From Acidobacteriaceae bacterium (lineage in GTDB: Bacteria > Acidobacteriota > Terriglobia > Terriglobales > Acidobacteriaceae): a stretch of 8,565 nt of DNA. A program made the translations under genes and the position numbers. This document shows positions 1 to 6,027 of this stretch, in pieces. The notes under the pieces were generated by a model. The model worked only from the letters and a program-made list of their open reading frames with translations. It had not been told where the DNA came from and searched no databases. Every line of letters starts with the position of its first letter. Position 1 is the first letter of the stretch. Location: NCBI GenBank assembly GCA_003165455.1, contig PLUJ01000177.1, positions 1,052-9,616 of the forward strand, in the 5' to 3' direction.

Positions 1-119
1 ACGCGGGAAATATTGCCGCAGCGCTTTCGGTCACACGCGTCGGAGGCACCGAGGCTTTCCGAGACGAGGAGTACCGCAGACAATTCTTCGAAAAGCATTC
101 TCTGAAACATAGGCGGTGA
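1..119 (+). CDS. PfkB-family carbohydrate kinase, C-terminal fragment (5' truncated by window edge)
   Basis: The frame that begins at base 3 is open for 38 codons and stops at TGA 117-119. Its first residues read A-GNIAAALSVTRVGG, which resembles the stretch near the C-terminus of ribokinase/fructokinase-type PfkB kinases (typically ANAAAALSVTRxGA). In that family this helix lies after the GAGD catalytic motif, which would be outside the window. The remaining ~20 residues (TEAFRDEEYRRQ and on) form a charged, variable tail, as is usual for these enzymes. Such kinases phosphorylate sugars or nucleosides in the cytoplasm using ATP; the substrate cannot be judged from this tail. Its stop is only 22 bases from the stop of the convergent alpha-galactosidase gene. 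The other two frames give basic, unfamily-like peptides. The call rests on about 14 residues, so it is moderate. Confidence 0.6.
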   Translation, partial: AGNIAAALSVTRVGGTEAFRDEEYRRQFFEKHSLKHRR

Positions 120-141
120 GGTTATTCCCAGCAGCGCTTAC

Positions 142-2643
142 TCAGTGCTGGTAGCGTTGAATGTTGGGTGGATTAAAGGTTGTGGGCATATGCCCGGAGA
201 CCGGCAATTGAAAGTGGTCTTCTGCGCTGAGGCCGTCTATCCCTATGGCAGTCAGGTGCACGCTGTATTCCCCTGGTTCGGTGTAGGTGTGCTTTACCTC
301 ACTTCCCTCCGAGGCGACGCCGTCCCCGAAATCCCAATGATAGGAAGCGACCGCATCGTCGCGTTGCGAATGAGCTGCAAACCGAAGCGTTGTCCCGGCG
401 GTTCCGGTCGACGGATGATCGGTTTTGATCGAGGGCGCGGCTGCGGGAATGTTAGCGTCTACTATTTTAAATATGCGCACCGAATGAGGCGGCTGGTGAA
501 ATGCCAGCATATCGCCGCTGGCAGCTTCGGCGGCGCGATTGTCCAGAACATCTGTAATCCTGTACTGCCCGGCGGCCCGCAAGCCGACAGTTGTTAGTTT
601 AATGGAATGGTCCCTGTCCTTATTCGTCCAATTGAAAGCAGTGAGAATGCTTTGCCTGTCATTTTCTTTCAGAAAGAAAATGCTGGGCTGTAGATCGTCG
701 GGAGAGAAGTCCATCAGGTCCATGGGAACCGATGCTTTTCCTAGTCGAATCATCTGAATCAAGTCTTGATTCTGAATCAGTGCGAGGCGTTCGGGAGCTT
801 TGGATAGGGACGGGAGTTCATCTCCGATCTCGAACATACCTCCGGAGATGGCCGCGAGAGCAATCGAGACCCTGGCCTCATCCAGCGTCACTGGCTTGTC
901 GCTTTCATGCCAGGTCTGATCCGCAATGGTTTGCGTCGATACGGTGAACGCGTCCGGATCGGCCACAAAAAAATTGCGATTCATATAATAGCGTGCGGCA
1001 ATTCCCGGCGCGGCTTCTTTGCTTGCGTCGAAGGTGTGCCCAGTGTCCTGCGAAAGTCGGCCGTAATCCACGTAACCAACCGGATTCATCATGGGGCTTC
1101 CATCCTTATCTAAATAGACGTCGTCCCCGACCGTGTCACGGATGATCTGCAAACCGATTCTCTGCGCCTCCAGCGCGGTAGTATTCAGTTTGTAGTAATA
1201 ACCTTCGATTCCGCTGTCGTCCATGAAATCCAGCTTGATGTAATGGACGCCCCATTCGTTTACCAAAGTGAAATAAGTCTTTCGGAGATACTCCTGAGCT
1301 GCCGGGTTCGTGGTATCGAGGACGAACAACTGATCTTTATTATCTTCAACTGTTCCAGCGTGGATCGGTTGGCCTTTAGCGTTCTTGACCAGCCAATCGG
1401 GCTGATTCTGATACACCCAGGAACGCTCCGAGACTTGAAACGGGGAAGTCCAGATCCCGGGCACTAAGCCCAGTCCGCGCACCTTGTGGTCGAGTGTACC
1501 CAGTCCCTGCGGGAACAAAGTGGAGTTTGGGGTGATGTATTCCCCCCGGGCGTATTGATAACCTTCGTCAATGTGGAAGATGTTATAGCCGAGCGATTTC
1601 AGATGTTCGGATTCCCATTCCGCGTTAGTAACAGCGGCTCCCGCATTTAATCCAAAGTAGTATGCAGTCCAGCTCCACCATCCCATGAGCGGCGGGCCCG
1701 AAATTCTGGCGTGATGAATCTGCCGAATTAACGAACCGTAGGTTTCCAATTGTTCGTGATAATCCGTCGATAGACTAAAGAGCACACGTTCAGACGATAA
1801 TTCGGCGTTTGGTGCAACTGGGACATTCAGCTCAACCTGATCATCGAGAGGAGAATGCTCCAAAGAGTTTTCCTTCGCCATCTCTGTGGTTCCCGTCGAA
1901 TCTACTTCGTATTTAGTGGCGTGATCAGCAGTGCCCTCCGGTCCGGAGACGTGAAGGCGAAGGATGGTGAGAAACCGATCCGACGTGAGAGCTCCGACAA
2001 ACAAACTTTGATGACTTCGGCGATTGAAGATCAACTGGCTGCCCACGGCTCGATGCATCTGCTTTTCCGCGTCTGAAAAATCACGAATCGTGATGGGTGG
2101 ACGATCCTCGCTGAAGCTGTCGGAGAGAATTCGATTCTCAACAGACGGCCCACCCAGATCAACGATCGCTCCTCCAATCGCATCGACGGGACGAATACTT
2201 TGGACCTGAATTGGCTTACCTGTCGTATTGCGAACCGTTACTTGGAGGTCGGCAAATGGTTTGTCCGCGTAGGCCCGTAGATGATAGACGAGGTCTGGTT
2301 TTCCACTTAGACCAGAAAAGGTAACCTGCCAGTCGGTGGCATTGCCTAAATATCCTTGCGCTGGCGAGTGTTCGACGGCATGCTTTGGATAATCGGAAGC
2401 ACGAAGCCACTGCCCGTCTACCCTAGCTCCAATGCCTGCGCGCAATGCATAGGAATCGGATCCTGGCATTGCGATCATGTATTGGCCGTCCGACGAATCC
2501 ACCGTGGTACGCAGAGCCCGAGCTTCGCGGAAGGATTGCGCCTGAAGTTGGCCAAGGGTGATTCCGAGAAGCAAAAGAGTTGTCAGCAATTCCATGAGAC
2601 ACAGTTTGTTCCGTCTTATCCACACGATCACCGGATCCTCCAT
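142..2643 (-). CDS. Exported GH36-type alpha-galactosidase with C-terminal PKD domain
   Basis: This 833-residue enzyme probably removes terminal alpha-galactosyl residues from oligo- or polysaccharides outside the cytoplasm. After a basic start, residues ~17-36 are hydrophobic (LLTTLLLLGITL) and end in AQ, which fits a signal peptide or signal anchor. Residues ~45-310 are a beta-rich N-terminal domain. Residues ~318-610 are a clan GH-D TIM barrel containing MGWWSW (320-325), the HIDEGYQ strand end (357-363), YIKLDFM with predicted nucleophile D472, and GRLSQDTG with likely acid/base D533. A beta C-terminal domain follows (~640-728). Residues ~738-816 form a PKD domain with the hallmark WDFGDG (770-775) and HTYTEPGEYSV. 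A 17-residue tail ends the protein. The annotated ATG (2641-2643) lacks a clear Shine-Dalgarno sequence, whereas GGAGG lies 5 bases before an in-frame GTG at 2629-2631, so the start may be codon 5. The exact substrate and the GH36 versus other GH-D assignment are inferred from motifs. Confidence 0.88.
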   Translation of the reverse strand: MEDPVIVWIRRNKLCLMELLTTLLLLGITLGQLQAQSFREARALRTTVDSSDGQYMIAMPGSDSYALRAGIGARVDGQWLRASDYPKHAVEHSPAQGYLGNATDWQVTFSGLSGKPDLVYHLRAYADKPFADLQVTVRNTTGKPIQVQSIRPVDAIGGAIVDLGGPSVENRILSDSFSEDRPPITIRDFSDAEKQMHRAVGSQLIFNRRSHQSLFVGALTSDRFLTILRLHVSGPEGTADHATKYEVDSTGTTEMAKENSLEHSPLDDQVELNVPVAPNAELSSERVLFSLSTDYHEQLETYGSLIRQIHHARISGPPLMGWWSWTAYYFGLNAGAAVTNAEWESEHLKSLGYNIFHIDEGYQYARGEYITPNSTLFPQGLGTLDHKVRGLGLVPGIWTSPFQVSERSWVYQNQPDWLVKNAKGQPIHAGTVEDNKDQLFVLDTTNPAAQEYLRKTYFTLVNEWGVHYIKLDFMDDSGIEGYYYKLNTTALEAQRIGLQIIRDTVGDDVYLDKDGSPMMNPVGYVDYGRLSQDTGHTFDASKEAAPGIAARYYMNRNFFVADPDAFTVSTQTIADQTWHESDKPVTLDEARVSIALAAISGGMFEIGDELPSLSKAPERLALIQNQDLIQMIRLGKASVPMDLMDFSPDDLQPSIFFLKENDRQSILTAFNWTNKDRDHSIKLTTVGLRAAGQYRITDVLDNRAAEAASGDMLAFHQPPHSVRIFKIVDANIPAAAPSIKTDHPSTGTAGTTLRFAAHSQRDDAVASYHWDFGDGVASEGSEVKHTYTEPGEYSVHLTAIGIDGLSAEDHFQLPVSGHMPTTFNPPNIQRYQH

Positions 2644-2739
2644 GTGAAACGCATTGTTGTGCTCAAAGCTGTACGACGTTCATTTTGACCTTTAGAGCGC
2701 GATGCGGAATGAATAAGGCGTCCCGCAAAGCATGAGAGC

Positions 2740-3288
2740 CTATTTCGTGGAAGACGGGGATGCGACCGGCGTCGGGGCGGTATCAGGCAGAAGCGCTCTC
2801 TTTACGGGATCGGAAATTTCATTCGCGTGAGCGAGCAACTGACTGACCTGCCACATCTGGGTGTCACTAAGTTTGTTGTTGAAAGAGGGCATCCCTGTGA
2901 GGCGGATGCCGTTGGCCACCTTCCAGTAGGTTTCAGAGGCGGGATCGTCGGTCACGCCCTTTCCCTGAAATAGCTGCGGCGGCTTTGGGAACATCGTGGT
3001 CGCGTAGTCGGTGGGAGGCTGATTGGGAAGTCCGTGGCACAGGGCGCACTGCTGTTTGTAGACGGTTGCTCCCGCGAGAAAATTAGGCTCGTCCGCCGGC
3101 ACGGGAGGCTGGGGAATATGTTGTTTCTCGATGTGAGCGTCCAGCGCCATATTCGCCAGCCGCCGCTCGAATGGCATGGAGGGATCGGCAGTGGCGGCTG
3201 GCGCCATGCCGGAATAAAAGTAATAAAACACTCCTCCAATTAGCAGGACAACCGCAAGCAAGAAACCGACGACGAAACCCTTGAGCAT
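2740..3288 (-). CDS. Membrane-anchored monohaem c-type cytochrome
   Basis: This is a 182-residue class I cytochrome c. An N-terminal membrane segment (residues ~4-26, GFVVGFLLAVVLLIGGVFYYF) has no obvious cleavage site, so the haem domain is probably tethered on the periplasmic face. A Pro-rich linker (~55-68) precedes the single haem-binding motif CALCH (81-85). The distal ligand is probably Met133 in GIRLTGMPSF, a pattern shared by many cytochrome c domains (YWxxxNGIxxTGMPxF). Residues ~141-157 form the usual C-terminal helix (LSDTQMWQVSQLLAHAN), and the tail is Pro/Ser/Thr-rich. The role would be electron transfer to or from an unidentified partner; no oxidase, dehydrogenase or cytochrome maturation gene is in the window. 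The ATG is supported by AGGGA 7 bases upstream (minus strand). It points the same way as the alpha-galactosidase gene, 96 bases away, but a functional link is not evident. Confidence 0.88.
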   Translation of the reverse strand: MLKGFVVGFLLAVVLLIGGVFYYFYSGMAPAATADPSMPFERRLANMALDAHIEKQHIPQPPVPADEPNFLAGATVYKQQCALCHGLPNQPPTDYATTMFPKPPQLFQGKGVTDDPASETYWKVANGIRLTGMPSFNNKLSDTQMWQVSQLLAHANEISDPVKRALLPDTAPTPVASPSSTK

Positions 3289-3416
3289 CTTTCCATCCCT
3301 ATGTCAGGCAAGTGTTGAATCTGGATTGCCATTCTAGCAAAGGGACATCACGGAATGATCTTGAAAGGTTCGTCCCGGTCCACACTTGTCACGTATGCAC
3401 CGGGCTTTTCCACGCG

Positions 3417-4694
3417 CTACGGGACTACCGCTTCTACGGGCGGCGTGGAGCGGCTACTCTCTTGCCCAGTGGAATTCACGGAGGTCGCGGCGTAGTAGTA
3501 GGTCTGACCTGATGCCACCGTGGTGTCGGTGAACGCAGTCGTCGGGTCTAGGCTGGAATTGATTTTTGAGTAGTTGCCGTTGGAAGCGGTGCTGCGATAA
3601 ACGTTATAGCCCGTTACGTCCGTGCTTGGATTCCAGTAGAGGTTGACGCTGTAAGAATCGACCGTGCCGGTGCCAGATAACGATTCAACCGCTTGCGAAT
3701 CGGAGGCGTTGCTGGTGAACGATAGAGAACTGGATTGCACGCCGGAGTTTTGGGGTGTAAAGGCAACGTTGAAAGATTGACTTTGGCCGGCGGCGATGGT
3801 GAAGGGAAACGACGCGCCATCTAGAACGAATTGAGAGCTGCCGCTGGCCGCGGAAGAAACCGTGACACTCGTGCCGATCGCGCTCAGAGTTAGTGATTGA
3901 GTGGCTGTATTGCCGACTGCGACATCTCCGAAATTCAAAGGAGCCGGAGACAAAACCAACTGGCCTGTAGCCGCCGAGCTTGTCCCGGATAAAGGTATGA
4001 CCAGACCGGGTGAAACAAAGATACTTCCACCTATCGTGCCGGAGGATTGTGGAGCAAATGTAACGTCAACCGTAACGCTTTGTCCGTTACTAAGAGTCAA
4101 AGGAACATTCGCTCCAGTGACGGAGAATTCGCCACTCGTGCTCAGGATGGAGGGGATGGTCACGTCCGACGTACGGTCGTTCGTAATTACGACCGGCAAC
4201 GTGACTTTCGCTCCAACGGCAACCTGGTTGAACGACAAAGTTGGGGGATTTGCAACGAGAGCCACGCTGTTGGTGCCAGTTCCCATGACCTGCAGTGCGA
4301 GAGCGGGAGTCGGCGCGTCACAGATAAATCGAATGTTTTCACTTGTCCAGCCAGAACTTGTCGGCGTGAAAATCACATTCACGTCAACACTCTGTCCCGC
4401 GGGCACAACCATCGGCATGCTCAGCTCGGCTGTGCTGAATTCGGAATTGCTGGACGAGATATCCGTGATCGTCACACTTGTCGGATTGGTGTTGGTTAGA
4501 GTGATGAGCAACGATTCCGATTTGCCAAGATCAATGGATCCGAATCTCAGCATTGAAGGGGAACTGGTCAATTGTTGCGTGCTGGTCGCAGCATGCGCCG
4601 GGAACATGGCAAGCGCTTGCAACGTTAGACCAATGACTAAGAAATTTGTGGCGCGGAAATAAAACGATTGGGCTTTCAGCAGGGGGAGTCGCAT
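3417..4694 (-). CDS. Secreted choice-of-anchor D (ASH) repeat protein with fibronectin type III domain
   Basis: This 425-residue protein is almost entirely extracellular beta-sandwich repeats. Residues 1-35 look like a signal peptide with hydrophobic core FLVIGLTLQALAMF and AHA cleavage site. Three repeats of about 90-100 residues follow (~44-140, ~149-238, ~248-344). Each has the signature LxFGxVxVG (MLRFGSIDLGKS, LSFNQVAVGAK, LNFGDVAVGNT), then PAGQSxxxxVxFTP, and ends near GTG or SGT. These match ASH/choice-of-anchor D domains, common in Acidobacteria. Residues ~345-425 are a fibronectin type III domain (NLYWNPSTDVTGYNVYRS ... GQTYYYAATSVNSTGQESS). No catalytic motif, LPXTG, PEP-CTERM or other C-terminal sorting signal is visible, and the protein ends soon after the FN3 fold. 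A surface or matrix binding role is inferred only from architecture. The predicted ATG has no purine-rich ribosome-binding site, but it gives a sensible signal peptide. Confidence 0.82.
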   Translation of the reverse strand: MRLPLLKAQSFYFRATNFLVIGLTLQALAMFPAHAATSTQQLTSSPSMLRFGSIDLGKSESLLITLTNTNPTSVTITDISSSNSEFSTAELSMPMVVPAGQSVDVNVIFTPTSSGWTSENIRFICDAPTPALALQVMGTGTNSVALVANPPTLSFNQVAVGAKVTLPVVITNDRTSDVTIPSILSTSGEFSVTGANVPLTLSNGQSVTVDVTFAPQSSGTIGGSIFVSPGLVIPLSGTSSAATGQLVLSPAPLNFGDVAVGNTATQSLTLSAIGTSVTVSSAASGSSQFVLDGASFPFTIAAGQSQSFNVAFTPQNSGVQSSSLSFTSNASDSQAVESLSGTGTVDSYSVNLYWNPSTDVTGYNVYRSTASNGNYSKINSSLDPTTAFTDTTVASGQTYYYAATSVNSTGQESSRSTPPVEAVVP

Positions 4695-4944
4695 GCAGCC
4701 AGTGTGTAATCACAACCGGGAGGAGAGAAGATTCCGAGAGTACATAGAGCGTTCGGCGATGGTACAGTGTTCCCGAATTAGGACTTATTAAGCTTGGCTT
4801 TGAGAATGAAGTCATCGATGTAACTTCCGTTTACAGAGGCTGTTAGAGAGTTGCCGGATCTTCAGCAAGCACCGGGATCCTTCTAAACTCTTATCTGACG
4901 CGGGGTCCACGCTGTGGATTTAAGACCTTCGATTAACTTTATTC

Positions 4945-4978
4945 GCAAGTGAAAGTCACGATAAAAAACCACACTTGC
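4945..4978. repeat. Inverted repeat, 7-base arms
   Basis: GCAAGTG (4945-4951) is exactly complementary to CACTTGC (4972-4978), separated by a 20-base A-rich spacer. There is no T-tract after it on the plus strand. It could be an operator, an RNA hairpin or chance; a 7-base stem with a 20-base loop is weak. Confidence 0.35.
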
Positions 4979-4979
4979 A

Positions 4980-5139
4980 GTCGACGGTCGCGCGCCATCT
5001 AGTGTGCGATCCGTTTTTGGAATACGCCTCGGGAACCTCCCTGTTCGGTTTTTGCTTGCCGCAACCGCCTCCGGGCGACGACAATATCGAATATATGCAA
5101 GCATTTGCGCGCTATCGTTACCTTGGTAAGTCGACGGTC
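4980..5139. repeat. Direct repeat pair GTCGACGGTC at 4980-4989 and 5130-5139
   Basis: The same 10 bases, GTCGACGGTC, occur twice with starts exactly 150 bases apart, both containing the palindrome GTCGAC. The first copy begins one base after the right arm of the 4945-4978 inverted repeat, and the second lies inside the loop of the 5118-5150 inverted repeat. A shorter relative, CAGTCGACG, is shared between 4978-4986 and 5869-5877, upstream of the aldehyde dehydrogenase gene. A shared regulator-binding site is possible but unproven. Confidence 0.35.
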
Positions 5140-5150
5140 CCCCAAGGTAA
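5118..5150. repeat. Perfect inverted repeat, 9-base arms
   Basis: TTACCTTGG (5118-5126) and CCAAGGTAA (5142-5150) are exact reverse complements around a 15-base loop that contains GTCGAC. It lies about 140 bases before the predicted start at 5288. No run of T follows, so it is unlikely to be an intrinsic terminator on the plus strand; an operator or 5' leader hairpin is more plausible. Confidence 0.45.
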
Positions 5151-5209
5151 TCATTCTAAATAGCTTAGTGGCACGAGAGGGCCATTCTCCCCGGCCATGG
5201 GGATGCGAT

Positions 5210-5221
5210 AGTACTAGTACT
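5210..5221. repeat. 12-base perfect palindrome (AGTACT twice)
   Basis: AGTACTAGTACT is both a tandem duplication of AGTACT and a perfect palindrome. It is 67 bases upstream of the ATG at 5288, a reasonable place for a dimeric transcription factor site. No specific regulator is recognised. Confidence 0.35.
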
Positions 5222-5287
5222 GGCAGCCAATACTCAACGTTCACCGAAGTAATGCCGACAATTATGTACAGCCACAGGTCCAACCCA

Positions 5288-5800
5288 ATGCTCAAAACTC
5301 TAGGCGTGATTATGCTGGCTTTTCTCGGCCTTGGCCGCCAAGCAACTGCGCAAGAGGTCGCTGTGGCGCTTCTGCACCCGGTAGAAAGCCCTTTAGGAGT
5401 GGCCGAGTCTGGCGTGACTCAGCCGGGGGCGACGGAAGCGGAGCCCTTGACTACGTCATTTGAGACGACCACGGTGCAGCACCCAGTTCCGGATCGTCAT
5501 CGATTTTGGGATCGAGAGAATAGCTTGCTGTTTGCGACGAATGCCGCATTAAGCGCAGCGGATTTCGTGGTCACCCGGGATAATTTGCGAGGCGGTGGGC
5601 GCGAGTTGAATCCGGTGACGGGGCTTTTTAGCGGAAGTACCGCCGGTCTAGCAGCCAACTTTACGGGTGAGACCGCCGGGGTGATCGGGCTCAGCTATGT
5701 ACTGCACAAGACCGGGCACCACAGGCTGGAACGACTGGCTTCCATGATGAACATTGGTTCATCTGCAGCTGCGGTTACGTTCGATCTCGCGCACCGATGA
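5288..5800 (+). CDS. Small conserved hypothetical protein with signal peptide and membrane-associated helices
   Basis: The frame is open from 5105, but the upstream part begins at a TTG without support. ATG 5288 was chosen because it gives an immediate signal peptide (MLKTLGVIMLAFLGLGRQATA, cleavage after ATA at residue 21) and has AGG 9 bases upstream; ATG 5264 is the alternative. The mature part has a low-complexity acidic and Thr-rich stretch (~35-66). A conserved-looking core follows: RFWDREN (72-78), a hydrophobic small-residue helix (79-95, LLFATNAALSAADFVV), GGGRELNPV (102-110), a second Gly/Ala-rich hydrophobic stretch (~115-140), KTGHHRLER (141-149) and a third hydrophobic helix (~150-166). 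The pattern resembles unnamed proteins common in Acidobacteria, from memory only. No enzyme motif or function is recognised. It stands alone between a repeat-rich leader and the aldehyde dehydrogenase promoter region. Confidence 0.72.
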   Translation: MLKTLGVIMLAFLGLGRQATAQEVAVALLHPVESPLGVAESGVTQPGATEAEPLTTSFETTTVQHPVPDRHRFWDRENSLLFATNAALSAADFVVTRDNLRGGGRELNPVTGLFSGSTAGLAANFTGETAGVIGLSYVLHKTGHHRLERLASMMNIGSSAAAVTFDLAHR

Positions 5801-6024
5801 ATTCCTCCGGTTGCGCCGACTGATGAGGCCGTATTCGCAATCTCGCTGCCTCTAAGACTTCGAATATTCAGTCGACGAAAAACTGTGCAATTCGAATCTG
5901 CGAATCTCGGCACGGCCAACTGATGAAATCCTCGCAGTGACTTTGTCTCGCGTCGCGAATCAATATAGGATTAAACAAAGAAAACCAACCAATTCGCATT
6001 GATCGAAAGAATCGGAGAACTGTT
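5801..6024. other. Intergenic region upstream of the aldehyde dehydrogenase gene
   Basis: This 224-base gap has no ORF of note. It contains the 8-base palindrome GAATATTC (5862-5869) next to CAGTCGACG (5869-5877), which also occurs in the intergenic region further left. A candidate promoter is at 5943-5971. No terminator for the preceding gene is visible. Confidence 0.4.
5943..5971 (+). promoter_or_regulatory. Candidate sigma-70-type promoter for the aldehyde dehydrogenase gene
   Basis: TTGTCT (5943-5948) and TAGGAT (5966-5971) match the -35 and -10 consensus at four of six positions each, with a 17-base spacer. An alternative -10 reading (TATAGG at 5964) would give a 15-base spacer. The leader to the TTG start would be about 45 bases. 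This is a by-eye match only. Confidence 0.3.
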
Positions 6025-6027
6025 TTG
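6014..6027 (+). promoter_or_regulatory. Ribosome-binding site deciding a TTG start
   Basis: GGAG (6014-6017) lies 7 bases before TTG (6025-6027). The in-frame stop TAA at 5971-5973 is followed by no ATG, GTG or other TTG codon before 6025. The first internal ATG is at about residue 84, which would remove the start of the NAD-binding domain. The TTG is therefore the best start. Confidence 0.7.

Larger units (their letters stand above)
4695..5287. other. Gene-free divergent intergenic region rich in short repeats
   Basis: About 590 bases separate the minus-strand ASH/FN3 gene from the plus-strand 170-residue protein, so promoters for both should lie here. No ORF in it has a convincing start, signal or motif; short ORFs of 60-100 codons on both strands overlap each other and look random. 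It holds two perfect inverted repeats (arms at 4945-4951/4972-4978 and 5118-5126/5142-5150), a 10-base direct repeat (4980-4989 and 5130-5139, exactly 150 bases apart) and a 12-base palindrome (5210-5221). I could not recognise a known riboswitch, RNA gene or T-tract terminator. Confidence 0.6.

Noticed and set aside
145..597. 150-codon plus-strand ORF opposite the PKD end of the alpha-galactosidase
   Set aside because: It is antisense to a well-supported coding region, has no recognisable motif, and overlaps other random frames.
2703..2727. TGCGG/CCGCA inverted repeat in the gap between cytochrome and alpha-galactosidase genes as a terminator
   Set aside because: The stem is only 5 bases with a 15-base loop and no T-run in either direction.
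3901..4662. 253-codon plus-strand ORF opposite the ASH/FN3 gene
   Set aside because: It is fully antisense to a gene with clear repeat domains and a signal peptide. Its translation shows no family pattern, and the openness is explained by codon bias of the Thr/Ser/Val-rich opposite strand.
4940..5150. Cyclic-di-GMP or other riboswitch in the intergenic region
   Set aside because: Some short words (GTCACG, AAACC) recall GEMM-type elements, but I could not lay out the conserved helices and junction.
5105..5287. N-terminal extension of the small exported protein from TTG 5105
   Set aside because: The extension places 61 unpatterned residues before a clear signal peptide and would run through the inverted repeat and palindrome. 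ATG 5288 with AGG upstream is more sensible.
4999..5295. Minus-strand ORFs of 98 codons (4999-5295) and 73 codons (4883-5104) in the intergenic region
   Set aside because: They overlap each other in different frames, have basic low-information sequences, lack ribosome-binding sites and cross the start of the supported plus-strand gene.
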